Of a stretch of DNA of 64,000 nt, positions 17,820-25,622 are shown piece by piece. The position numbers and the translations under genes are program-made. The notes beneath the pieces are model-generated. The model was not told the DNA's origin. It did not search any database and worked only from the letters and a program-made list of their open reading frames with translations. The stretch is from DUML01 sp050949905 (GTDB taxonomy: Bacteria; Bacillota; Desulfitobacteriia; Desulfitobacteriales; Syntrophobotulaceae). The first letter of the stretch is position 1. Each line of letters starts with the position of its first letter. The stretch is from NCBI GenBank assembly GCA_050949905.1, contig JBMNGP010000005.1:310001-374000 (forward strand), in the 5' to 3' direction.

Positions 17820-18263
17820 TCAGCGGAAGAGCAGTTTGGCTCCGGCTGCAAATAGAACCAGCCCCAATACTTGCCAAGGATTCCAGGAAATCCGCTGAAC
17901 GCCAAGCAGGCCAAAATGGTCAATAATAACCGCCACTCCAACCTGGCCGACTATAATGGCGGTAGTTGCATTGCAAACCCCGATCTTAGAGATAGTGAAG
18001 GCGACTAAAGCAATGATTACTACGCTTAATAATCCACCCAAGTAAAGATACCAAGGTATTTCCGGCCATTTTTCCTGGGTAAAAGGGACTTTCCAGATAA
18101 GAACAGCAATTAAGGCTGCTAAAGTGCCGATGATATGAACAGTCAAAGTAGAGGAAAGCAAAGAAGTTTTCTGAGTCAACTGGGAATTGAGTGTTCCTTG
18201 TAAAGCCATAGCTGCCCCTGATAAAGCAGCTAAGACAGCTGGTAAGGAAAGTAGTTTGAGCAT
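17820..18263 (-). CDS. Small DMT-superfamily inner-membrane protein (DUF606/YdcZ-type)
   Basis: 147 aa with four to five hydrophobic helices. The N-terminus (SLPAVLAALSGAAMALQGTLNSQL) matches the DUF606/YdcZ half-size EamA-like family, where NSQL-type residues follow the first helix. Such proteins are probable small-molecule exporters that act as dimers; the substrate is unknown. ATG 18263 has AGGAGGT upstream. Confidence 0.8.
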   Translation of the reverse strand: MLKLLSLPAVLAALSGAAMALQGTLNSQLTQKTSLLSSTLTVHIIGTLAALIAVLIWKVPFTQEKWPEIPWYLYLGGLLSVVIIALVAFTISKIGVCNATTAIIVGQVGVAVIIDHFGLLGVQRISWNPWQVLGLVLFAAGAKLLFR

Positions 18264-18436
18264 ACCCTAACCTCCTGCCAAAATATAGTATATCTTATTT
18301 TAAAGACAATTACTTCAATATAAAAAACAAACATTTTTGATGGGCAAGAACACCAAGTCAGTTAAAAATATTGTAGTATTTGTTCAAATTGTTAAGGGGA
18401 AAATGATAATAAAGTGTTTGGAAAAGAGGTGGGAGA

Positions 18437-18787
18437 ATGGACTTTAATCCTGAGCTGGTACGCAGAGCTCAAATGCTTTTAACCTTGGATCATTCCTTGT
18501 CTCAGGTTAAGGAAATACTATTAAGGGAAGGCTATCCTGGCGGCCAAGTCAAAGAGTTAATCGATGCAACTGAAGAGGTACTTAATTATTTTGTGCCTCC
18601 GGCCTATGATGATGATAAAATAGCGATTGATATTCGGCATGCCAATAAAGACAGTACTTTGAAAGATTCTCCCGATATCTTGGTCGACAGGGCAAGCGGT
18701 AAAATTGAACTCTTAACACCCCATTTGCAGGAAACCTGGCGGGTAGCCAACGAAATCCGTAAAACACTAAAATGTCAATATCGTTAA
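18437..18787 (+). CDS. Hypothetical protein, 116 aa
   Basis: Not recognised. It is soluble, with a helical N-terminal half (ELVRRAQMLLTLDHSLSQVK...EILLREGYPGGQVKELI, given as two motifs) that looks like a small three-helix bundle, and an acidic middle. There are no catalytic motifs. The ATG follows GAGGTGGGAG at good spacing, and an intrinsic terminator follows, so it looks like a real monocistronic gene. Confidence 0.6.
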   Translation: MDFNPELVRRAQMLLTLDHSLSQVKEILLREGYPGGQVKELIDATEEVLNYFVPPAYDDDKIAIDIRHANKDSTLKDSPDILVDRASGKIELLTPHLQETWRVANEIRKTLKCQYR

Positions 18788-18790
18788 GCA

Positions 18791-18826
18791 CTAACAGGGA
18801 TTAAAAGCGTAATCCCTGTTATTTTT
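18791..18826 (+). terminator. Intrinsic terminator
   Basis: TAACAGGGATTA (18791-18802), loop AAAGCG, TAATCCCTGTTA (18809-18820), then TTTTT. Confidence 0.9.
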
Positions 18827-18955
18827 CCGAAAAACTTATTTATTATGTAGAAGAGGTTATTGGCAAAAAGGGACAAAGTATATTACTATAAACAAAAGTC
18901 AAAGTTTCGAAGTAATATCCTGGTGTCTAACCTGGAGCAGCTGACAGGAGAAAAA

Positions 18956-19438
18956 ATGAAAGTTGGAATTTTAGCCGATACCCACATTCGTAAAGAACGG
19001 AGTCTCCCGGCGCTAGTCTGGGAAGAATTGGAGGAAGTAGATGCTATCCTTCATGCTGGAGACCTGGTAACTATGAGTTTATTAGATGACCTAGCTGTTT
19101 TAGCTCCGGTAATTGCCGTACGGGGTAATTGTGATTGGGGAGTTGATGATTTACCGGCTAAGGCGATAACCTCCTTAGGCAACTTAACAGTAGGCCTTAC
19201 CCATGGCTATTTGGGGCCAGGCAAGTCCACTCCGGAGAGAGCCTTAAATACCTTTGCCCAGGAGCAGGTTGATATCATTATCTTTGGGCATAGCCACATA
19301 CCCTATAAGCAGTTTGTCAATGGGATCCTGCTATTTAATCCGGGATCGCCGACCGAGAAAAGAGGCCAGACTCATCACTCTCTGGGTATAATGACAATTG
19401 AAGACGGTTTCTTTGATATTCAGCATATTTTCTTTTGA
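18956..19438 (+). CDS. YfcE/MJ0936-type metallophosphoesterase
   Basis: 160 aa. All calcineurin-like metal motifs are visible: GILADTH (DxH), HAGDLV (GDxx), RGNCDWG (GNCD), THGYLG and GHSH. This family has two metals and cleaves phosphodiesters such as bis-pNPP; the natural substrate is unknown. The frame opens further upstream (TTG at 18860), but the conserved family start MKVGILADTH and CAGGAG at 18945-18950 support ATG 18956. The DUF gene follows after 23 bp and may be in the same operon. Confidence 0.88.
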   Translation: MKVGILADTHIRKERSLPALVWEELEEVDAILHAGDLVTMSLLDDLAVLAPVIAVRGNCDWGVDDLPAKAITSLGNLTVGLTHGYLGPGKSTPERALNTFAQEQVDIIIFGHSHIPYKQFVNGILLFNPGSPTEKRGQTHHSLGIMTIEDGFFDIQHIFF

Positions 19439-19461
19439 TTCTGCTTTTGGAGAAATAGCAA

Positions 19462-20154
19462 ATGAAATTTCGCCGCCATAAAATTAAAAGAGAACATAGT
19501 ATTATTAAAGGAGCCCTTGATTGGTTGGAAGACTTAAGCAGGCTTAAGGAAGTAACGGACATTATCCCGGGGGTTATTAATGTTACCCATTCCCAAGAAA
19601 AAGGCATTGCTTATCAATATGAAACCCCAACCGGCTGTAAACTTCTCCTCAAAAACGGGGCGTTAATTCAGGAAGCTTTTGTGGTGACTGAAAAACCCCA
19701 GGCAGTAAAAGCTTGGGTTGCGCAAATGAGGGAAGAACTGGATCTTTTGCAGGCGGCTATAGATAAGGCAGAGGCCCTGCGCGAGAAAGAAGTAGGCGTA
19801 ATTGAAGCAACTCCGGTCAAAAAAACTGAAAAAAGGACTCCTAGCAGGAAAAAGGAAGAAAAGGAAGCCTCTAATCCTTTAGCTATGCGGGAGAAACTTG
19901 TTGCCGGGATCAAGGAAGATGTCAGGTTAGTGGAAATTAATCAGGGTCTTAGAGATTCTTTTGTGGAAAGCTTAGCAACGATGGCTGATTTAGATAATCC
20001 CAAATTAGCAGATTCCCTGAAACCGGAACTAAAAAAAGCGTTAGATAACCTGCAAGTGCAATTAAAGCCTTCTTTCCAGAAAAAAGATTCGACTGCACTA
20101 AAGAGAGCTAAGGATCGGCGGAAAAACCGCAGCAGTCAGAATTCTACACAATAA
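19462..20154 (+). CDS. Conserved hypothetical protein, possibly DUF2103-like
   Basis: 230 aa. The first 80 residues (KFRRHKIKREHSIIKGAL, IIPGVINVTHSQEKG) recall the DUF2103 predicted metal-binding family, but this is a weak resemblance from memory. The middle (about 85-145) is highly charged and Lys/Glu-rich and the tail is very basic (KRAKDRRKNR), suggesting nucleic acid contact. No cysteine pairs or known catalytic residues are seen beyond one Cys. The start has only a weak ribosome site. It follows the phosphoesterase closely. Confidence 0.6.
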   Translation: MKFRRHKIKREHSIIKGALDWLEDLSRLKEVTDIIPGVINVTHSQEKGIAYQYETPTGCKLLLKNGALIQEAFVVTEKPQAVKAWVAQMREELDLLQAAIDKAEALREKEVGVIEATPVKKTEKRTPSRKKEEKEASNPLAMREKLVAGIKEDVRLVEINQGLRDSFVESLATMADLDNPKLADSLKPELKKALDNLQVQLKPSFQKKDSTALKRAKDRRKNRSSQNSTQ

Positions 20155-20290
20155 ATTTAAACCGTAAGAAAATTATTTTTATTCATTTATGCAGATACTA
20201 AATAAGCGGATAATTAAGTAGGCGGAAAAACTTCCCGACAACTAGATTTGCAGACGCCCATATCATTAATACAGCCAGGAGGTGTTAATT

Positions 20291-20896
20291 ATGGCTACCT
20301 TGCTTTATATTAAAGCCAATCCCAAACCCGACATGGATTCCAGGACATTTCGCATCTCGGAAAGCTTTATTAATGCCTACCGGGAAGCAAACCCCGGTGA
20401 CAGGATTATCACCCGTGATCTCTATGCTGAGGGGGTTAAACCGATTACAGCGGAAGAACTGCAAACCAGGTTCAACCCTAAAGATGAAAGTGCCCGGCAG
20501 CATCCTGTTTATAAGTATGCCTTCGAATTTAAAGAAAGCACTAAAATTGTGATCGCTGCCCCCATGTGGAATCTCAGTTTCCCGGCAATTCTTAAATGCT
20601 ATCTCGATTATATCATGGCCGTTGGCCTGACTTTTGACTATACGGAGAAAGGCCCGGTAGGGCTTTGCCAGGGCAAGAAAGCCGTGCATATTGTCACCCG
20701 TGGGGGGTTATACTCCGAGGGACCTGCCCATGCCTATGAAATGGGTGATCAATATTTAAGGGCACTCTTTGGTTTTTTGGGAATAACTGATTTTACGACG
20801 ATAGCTGCTGAAATGTTAGATGTCGTTGGAACCGATGTCGAAGGTAAGCTGGCGGAGGCCATTAAAAAAGCGCAGGATAAAGCCAGGAATTTTTAA
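20291..20896 (+). CDS. azoR: FMN-dependent NADH-azoreductase/quinone reductase
   Basis: 201 aa flavodoxin-fold reductase. The N-terminal LLYIKANPKPDMDSRTFRIS is the FMN phosphate-binding loop region of AzoR. The segment AAPMWNLSFPAILKCYLDYI (the MWN contact and dimer helix) and HIVTRGGLYSEGP (the isoalloxazine contact) are diagnostic. It catalyses two-electron reduction of quinones and azo dyes. The ATG at 20291 follows AGGAGGTG at 20277-20284. It converges on rarA over a bidirectional terminator. Confidence 0.9.
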   Translation: MATLLYIKANPKPDMDSRTFRISESFINAYREANPGDRIITRDLYAEGVKPITAEELQTRFNPKDESARQHPVYKYAFEFKESTKIVIAAPMWNLSFPAILKCYLDYIMAVGLTFDYTEKGPVGLCQGKKAVHIVTRGGLYSEGPAHAYEMGDQYLRALFGFLGITDFTTIAAEMLDVVGTDVEGKLAEAIKKAQDKARNF

Positions 20897-20960
20897 GAGG
20901 CTTTCGTTAGTCAGATCGGATGTTAATCCCTTAAGAATGTTAATCCCATAATTAATAAGA

Positions 20961-21010
20961 TACTCGCATCATTACAAATTTAAATTTTTGTGATGCGAGT
21001 ACTTAATATT
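20961..21010. terminator. Bidirectional terminator between azoR and rarA
   Basis: TACTCGCATCA (20961-20971) pairs with TGATGCGAGTA (20991-21001), with A/T-rich inner pairing in the loop. T-rich sequence follows on the plus strand. Confidence 0.75.
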
Positions 21011-21012
21011 TT

Positions 21013-22365
21013 TCAGAGATTATTATCTCTTTCGGATATATCTTTTGGCGGTATATCTTTTGGCGGGATCTCTGTTTTAGATTTATTACGGATTTTATCC
21101 CAACCCCGGCCAGAGGGTCGGTAAAAACTTACATATTTATGCTCCGGTGGCAAATAGTCCTGCTGAACCCAATTATCCGGGTAAGAGTGGGGATAGAGGT
21201 AATGGGTTCCATAGCCAAGTTTTTGGGCTCCAGGGTAATGAGAATCACGCAGATGGTTTGGCACTTGGCCTGGTTTATGCTGCTTAACAAAACTCTGGGC
21301 TTGGTCAATGGCCGTAACAACGGAGTTGCTTTTAGGGGCTGTGGCTATGGCCAGAACTGCCTGGGCCAGTGGAATACGCGCTTCGGGCATTCCCACCCAT
21401 TCTAAAGCATTGGCAGCAGCCTGAGCCTGGAGCATAGCCAGGGGATCAGCCAGGCCAACATCTTCCGAAGCATGGACAATAATCCTGCGGACAATGAAAC
21501 GGGGGTCTTCGCCGGATTCCAAGAGAACAGCCAGCCAATAGAGGGCGGCATCGGGATCCGAACCGCGCATACTCTTAATCAGGGCGGAGATGAGGTCATA
21601 ATGGTTGTCCCCCTTTTTGTCGAAACGAAAATGGCGTTCTTGGACTGATTCCTTAGCTGTTTCCAGGTCGATATATCTAATTCCGTTCTGCGGAGCGGTA
21701 GTTAAGACGGCAATTTCCAAGGCATTAAGAGCGCGGCGTAAATCTCCTCCGGCAAAATCCACCCAGTGCTGAAAGGCTTCCGGAGAAATCTCAGTTTGGT
21801 AATTGCCCAAGCCTTTTTCACAGTCGTTTAAAGCTCTTTTCATTCCCAGGAGTATTTCTTCTTCGGATAAAGGATTAAGCCTAAAAATTGTTGATCTGCT
21901 GAGCAGGGCGGAGTTTATTTCAAAATAGGGATTTTCGGTCGTAGCACCAATGAAAGTTATGATGCCGCGTTCGATAGCCGGCAGAAGGACATCTTGCTGG
22001 CCTTTGTTAAAACGATGAACTTCGTCACAGAAGACCAGGGTTTTGCGATTGTAATGGTAAAGCCTTTCTTCAGCCTGTTCAATAATTTCGCGCAAGTCTT
22101 TGACGCCTGCGGAAACGGCATTAATGCGAATAAAGAATGAGGTGGTGCTGTTGGCTATAACCTGCGCCAGGGAGGTTTTGCCTGTTCCGGGCGGCCCGTA
22201 AAGGATCAGGGAAGTAACCCGGTCAGCTTCAATTGCCCGCCTTAGGAGCTTGCCTGGTCCAAGTATCTCTTTTTGGCCAATGAATTCGGCCAAGGTTGTT
22301 GGCCTCATTCTGTCGGCCAGGGGAGAAACTTTTTTAGAATCAAAGGTAGAAGAGAACAAATCCAT
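21013..22365 (-). CDS. rarA: Replication-associated recombination protein A (AAA+ ATPase)
   Basis: 450 aa. An AAA+ ATPase of the RarA/MgsA/WRNIP1 family that acts at stalled forks. Walker A is GPPGTGKTS (about residues 57-65), Walker B VFCDEVHRF, sensor 1 GATTENPYF, and the family-specific C-terminal region HYPGAQKLGYGTHYLYPHSY (near residue 372) is present. The last 20 residues include a perfect tandem IPPKD-IPPKD duplication from a 15-bp DNA repeat. ATG 22365 has AAAGGA upstream. It is divergent from the isc operon. Confidence 0.95.
   Translation of the reverse strand: MDLFSSTFDSKKVSPLADRMRPTTLAEFIGQKEILGPGKLLRRAIEADRVTSLILYGPPGTGKTSLAQVIANSTTSFFIRINAVSAGVKDLREIIEQAEERLYHYNRKTLVFCDEVHRFNKGQQDVLLPAIERGIITFIGATTENPYFEINSALLSRSTIFRLNPLSEEEILLGMKRALNDCEKGLGNYQTEISPEAFQHWVDFAGGDLRRALNALEIAVLTTAPQNGIRYIDLETAKESVQERHFRFDKKGDNHYDLISALIKSMRGSDPDAALYWLAVLLESGEDPRFIVRRIIVHASEDVGLADPLAMLQAQAAANALEWVGMPEARIPLAQAVLAIATAPKSNSVVTAIDQAQSFVKQHKPGQVPNHLRDSHYPGAQKLGYGTHYLYPHSYPDNWVQQDYLPPEHKYVSFYRPSGRGWDKIRNKSKTEIPPKDIPPKDISERDNNL
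21037..21066. repeat. 15-bp tandem duplication at the rarA 3' end
   Basis: TATATCTTTTGGCGG occurs twice in a row (21037-21051, 21052-21066). It encodes the repeated IPPKD near the C-terminus of RarA and looks like a recent slippage event. Confidence 0.8.
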
Positions 22366-22482
22366 TGACTTTTTCCTTTCGGGTTTTGGTTGTAAATTAG
22401 GACATGCTGTCCAATACTAAATAATAGTTATCTCTAGATCTTTATTATAACAATAAAATAGGAAATTTTAACTTAAATTTTA

Positions 22483-22513
22483 TTGACAAATTCCGATTGG
22501 TTTAGTAGGATAT
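22483..22513 (+). promoter_or_regulatory. isc operon promoter overlapped by an IscR-like box
   Basis: TTGACA (22483-22488), 17-bp spacer, TAGGAT (22506-22511). The 25-bp stretch 22489-22513 matches the E. coli-type IscR type 1 site (ATASYYGACTR-WWW-YAGTCRRSTAT) at about 18 positions, including CCGAT and TTTAGT plus GGATAT. It covers the spacer and -10, a placement suited to repression by the Fe-S-loaded regulator encoded just downstream. Confidence 0.6.
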
Positions 22514-22554
22514 ACTTGAACTAGCCATCTAAGGCAGAAAAAGAGGTGAAATCG

Positions 22555-23010
22555 GTGAGGTTTTCTACCAGAGGAAGATATGGCGTTCATATCATGGTCG
22601 ATTTAGCTCAGCATGCCGATGAAGGGCCTATTTCTCTAAAAAGTGTAGCCGAAAGGCAAAAATTATCGGAACACTATTTGGAACAATTGATTCCTGAATT
22701 GCGGAAAGCCGGGTTGGTCAAAAGTATCCGGGGTTCCCAAGGGGGATATATCTTGGCTAAAAGGCCTGAAGATATTTTAATCGGCGATGTTATCCGCGTT
22801 TTGGAAGGGCCGATTGCTCCCGTGGAATGCACCAATCAGTTGGGCTTAGACTGCTGTGAAAAGACCGATTTTTGCGTTACCCGCGAAGTTTGGGTTAAAG
22901 TTAGAGATTCGATTAATAATGTAGTTGATTCAATCACGTTGGCTGATTTGATCAAAGATACCGAAAAGGATGAGGAAGATAAGATCAACCTTTTTGAAGA
23001 GGAAGCGTAA
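22555..23010 (+). CDS. iscR: Rrf2-family Fe-S-sensing regulator (IscR-like)
   Basis: 151 aa. An N-terminal winged helix (RFSTRGRYGVHIMVDLA...LSEHYLEQLIPELRKAGL, read as two motifs) is typical of Rrf2 proteins. Three-cysteine cluster ligands follow: VEC at about residue 92, LDCC at about 99-100, and DFC at about 106. This is close to the IscR C-x5-C-x5-C type and differs from CymR, which lacks them. GTG 22555 was preferred to GTG 22546 because AAGAGGTG (22541-22548) then lies 6 bases upstream and the protein starts MRFST as in relatives. It is followed by iscS and iscU, so it is the probable autorepressor of Fe-S assembly. Confidence 0.9.
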   Translation: MRFSTRGRYGVHIMVDLAQHADEGPISLKSVAERQKLSEHYLEQLIPELRKAGLVKSIRGSQGGYILAKRPEDILIGDVIRVLEGPIAPVECTNQLGLDCCEKTDFCVTREVWVKVRDSINNVVDSITLADLIKDTEKDEEDKINLFEEEA

Positions 23011-23036
23011 ATCTTGCTAGCAAACGGAGGTTAATT

Positions 23037-24209
23037 ATGAAACATATTTACCTTGATCATAGTGCCACAACTCCGGTAGATCCCGAAGTCGCGCAATTAA
23101 TAATGAAATACTATCTAGAGTATTATGGCAATCCTTCCAGTGTGCATTTCTTTGGGCGCCAAGTCAAGAAAGCTTTGGAAGAAGCCAGAGAACAAGTTGC
23201 AGCCCTGATTGGCGCCAATGCTGCGGAGATAACTTTTACCAGTGGCGGCACCGAAGCAGATAACCTCGCTATTCAAGGGGCAGCCCGGAGCAGGGCTAAA
23301 AAGGGAAAACACCTGATTACTTCGGCTATTGAACATCATGCCGTTTTGGATACTTTTAAATACCTGGCTAAAAATGGTTATGAGCTAACTATTTTACCTG
23401 TTGATGAAGAAGGACTGGTAAGCGTAGATGATGTTACCAAGGCTATTCGCCCCGATACTATACTGATTAGTATCATGCATGCTAATAATGAGGTAGGTTC
23501 AATTCAGCCAATTGCCGAAATCGGTGCGCTCACCAGAGAGAAAGGTATTTTATTCCATGTTGATGCTGTCCAGTCTTTAGGAAAAATCCCCATTAATGTC
23601 CAAGACTTAAACGTTGACCTTCTGACCATTTCCAGCCATAAGATCTACGGCCCCAAAGGTGTAGGCGCCTTATATGTGCGTAAAGGTGTCAGAATTTCAC
23701 CCCTAGTTTTTGGAGGTTCCCAGGAAAGAAAAATGCGCTCCGGCACTGAAAATGCCCCGGGGATAATTGGTTTTGGCAAAGCCTGCGAATTGGCAGGAGA
23801 AAGAATGGCCGAAGAAACCACCAGACTCACCAGGTTAAGAGATAAACTGACTGAGGGGATCTTAACCAGAATTGATAATGTCAAGTTGAATGGACCCCGC
23901 GGAGCCAAGCGCCTGCCTAATAATGTCAATGTCAGTATTAATTATGTTGAGGGAGAATCCCTGCTGTTAAGCCTTGATATGTTGGGGATAGCTGCCTCGA
24001 GCGGCTCAGCCTGTACGTCCGGTTCTCTTGACCCATCCCATGTTCTTTTGGCTATGGGTCTTAGCCATGAGGTTGCCCATGGTTCACTTAGGTTTTCCCT
24101 GGGCAGGCAGAACACGGAGGAGGACATTGACTTTGTCTTGCAGGAACTCCCCAAAATAGTAGACAGATTGCGGGCGATGTCGCCTCTTTATGTCAAGGCG
24201 CATTGTTAA
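23037..24209 (+). CDS. iscS: Cysteine desulfurase (IscS/NifS class)
   Basis: 390 aa, PLP-dependent; it releases sulfur from cysteine for Fe-S clusters and thio-modifications. The PLP lysine is in SSHKIYGPKGVGALYV. The active-site cysteine loop reads SSGSACTSGSLDPSHVL, the class I (IscS/NifS) form. The N-terminal start IYLDHSATTPVDPEV is canonical. ATG at 23037 has GGAGG upstream. It lies 26 bp after iscR and 51 bp before iscU, as one operon. Confidence 0.97.
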   Translation: MKHIYLDHSATTPVDPEVAQLIMKYYLEYYGNPSSVHFFGRQVKKALEEAREQVAALIGANAAEITFTSGGTEADNLAIQGAARSRAKKGKHLITSAIEHHAVLDTFKYLAKNGYELTILPVDEEGLVSVDDVTKAIRPDTILISIMHANNEVGSIQPIAEIGALTREKGILFHVDAVQSLGKIPINVQDLNVDLLTISSHKIYGPKGVGALYVRKGVRISPLVFGGSQERKMRSGTENAPGIIGFGKACELAGERMAEETTRLTRLRDKLTEGILTRIDNVKLNGPRGAKRLPNNVNVSINYVEGESLLLSLDMLGIAASSGSACTSGSLDPSHVLLAMGLSHEVAHGSLRFSLGRQNTEEDIDFVLQELPKIVDRLRAMSPLYVKAHC

Positions 24210-24260
24210 GCAAGAGTTTGCCAGGATGGAACTAAATCCAGACTACAGGAGGGAAAGAAT

Positions 24261-24632
24261 ATGTACTCGGAAAAAGTAATTGATCATTTCACTAATCCTC
24301 GCAATGTGGGGGAGATAGAAAATCCCGACGGCATCGGACAGGTTGGCAATCCTAAATGCGGCGATATTATGCGGATAACTCTCAATATTGAAGATAATAT
24401 CATTAAAGATATTAAATTTAAGACTTTTGGCTGTGGAGCTGCAGTTGCGACCAGCAGTGTTGTGACGGAAATGGTCATGGGTAAAACCCTGGAAGAAGCT
24501 TTAGCCGTCACTAATGCCAAAGTAGCGGAAGAGCTTGGGGGGCTGCCTGAGACGAAGATGCACTGTTCCAATCTTGCTGCCGATGCAGTTCATGCTGCTA
24601 TTAAGGATTACTTGGAAAAGACTAAGGTTTGA
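24261..24632 (+). CDS. iscU: Fe-S cluster scaffold protein
   Basis: 123 aa. The three cluster-ligand cysteines are in GNPKCGDIM, FGCGAAVATSS and MHCSNLAADAV, with the conserved Asp after the first. This is the NifU-N/IscU type; the region between the second and third Cys is short, unlike SufU, which carries an extra insertion and binds zinc. It assembles clusters with sulfur from the adjacent IscS. ATG 24261 follows AGGAGGGAAAG. The operon has no hscAB or fdx, as is common in clostridia. Confidence 0.93.
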   Translation: MYSEKVIDHFTNPRNVGEIENPDGIGQVGNPKCGDIMRITLNIEDNIIKDIKFKTFGCGAAVATSSVVTEMVMGKTLEEALAVTNAKVAEELGGLPETKMHCSNLAADAVHAAIKDYLEKTKV

Positions 24633-24671
24633 AGGGCTAAAGACTTAAACCTTTAGGAAATATTGCTTGGA

Positions 24672-24705
24672 AAACAGCGGCCTGGTTTGCGAGTGGCCGC
24701 TGTTT
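24672..24705 (+). terminator. Strong hairpin after iscU
   Basis: AAACAGCGGCC (24672-24682) and GGCCGCTGTTT (24695-24705) form a perfect 11-bp stem with a 12-nt loop. There is no T run, so it may be a weak terminator or an mRNA-stabilising stem. Confidence 0.5.
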
Positions 24706-24850
24706 GGCGTAAACATTGCTTTCTACCGGGCGTAACTTGCTGCTTGATGTAAACTTTTTTCTGCGCAAAGAATAACTTTTGGGCATAATTCTATGAATAT
24801 AAATAACCAAATTTGGAAAAAGTAATTAAAAGGATAGAATTACAATTTGC

Positions 24851-25327
24851 TTGGTGAATTATATGCGGAGGATGAGAGATCTCCTTAGGATCCCGGTTCT
24901 GGATCTAAATAACGAACAGCGTTTGGGCTGGGTTAAAGACATCCTTTATGACGAAAAGAAAAATACCGTAACAGGCCTTCTTATCGAGAAGGATTCGTTC
25001 TTAAAGTCCCAGCAGGAAAAGATAGCCCGGGGAGATATCATTTCCTTTGGCAAAGAGGCGGTCTCGGTAGAGAAATTAACCAAGAAAAGGGTCAGGGGAA
25101 CCCCCTTGTCGAAAAAAATCGGGACTGAGGTTTACAGCGACGATGGTGAAATTAAGGGAACAGTTGGTGATATTTTTGTTGATAATTCAGTGCAAAATGT
25201 GTTAGGTTATGAGATATCTGACGGCATTTTTGCCGATTTATTCAAGGGCCGCGAAGCGGTTTTAGAGGAGAATATCCTTGCTGAAAGCCAAGATGTTATT
25301 GTTATTGAAGGGGGTTCATCGTCATGA
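24851..25327 (+). CDS. PRC-barrel domain protein
   Basis: 158 aa at the longest start. It has two PRC-barrel units, RRMRDLLRIPVLDLNNEQRLGWVKDILYD at the N-terminus (named here by its first and last motifs, RDLLRIPV and GWVKDILYD) and LSKKIGTEVYSDDGEIKGTV from about residue 92. No membrane segment. The start is uncertain: TTG 24851, GTG 24854, ATG 24863 and ATG 24872 are all in frame, and the only GGAGG abuts ATG 24872 too closely. The stop overlaps the start of the zinc-ribbon gene by 4 bp, so the two are translationally coupled. Function unknown. Confidence 0.7.
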   Translation: MVNYMRRMRDLLRIPVLDLNNEQRLGWVKDILYDEKKNTVTGLLIEKDSFLKSQQEKIARGDIISFGKEAVSVEKLTKKRVRGTPLSKKIGTEVYSDDGEIKGTVGDIFVDNSVQNVLGYEISDGIFADLFKGREAVLEENILAESQDVIVIEGGSSS

Positions 25328-25524
25328 TTTGCCCGGTCTGCGGGGGACGACAAATTGGTAAGGTTGGTGTCGAACAATTCTACTGCTGGGATTGTTGTGT
25401 AGAGTTTAATAGCCATGCCAATAGCACAGTCGTCGTCTATGATTTAGAAGAAGACGGTACATTGATAGCCTGGGAGGATTTTTATTTGGAAGACCAAGAA
25501 ATTAGGCAAGCAGCAGCTGAATAA
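25324..25524 (+). CDS. Small zinc-ribbon protein
   Basis: 66 aa. Two CxxC pairs (CPVCGG at residues 3-8 and CWDCC at about 21-25) make a minimal zinc ribbon. The rest is acidic (YDLEEDGT, EDFYLEDQE). It starts by a 4-bp ATGA overlap with the PRC-barrel gene and follows the isc operon at a distance. The role is unknown; the pairing with a PRC-barrel protein suggests they act together. Confidence 0.7.
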   Translation: MICPVCGGRQIGKVGVEQFYCWDCCVEFNSHANSTVVVYDLEEDGTLIAWEDFYLEDQEIRQAAAE

Positions 25525-25622
25525 ATTTTTCTAAGACATGAAGCTAGTAGGAGGTTGGGATTTTCAAAGGAATTGAAAATACCGGCCTTTTATTACTTTA
25601 GCGGCAATCTTGGGGGTAATAA

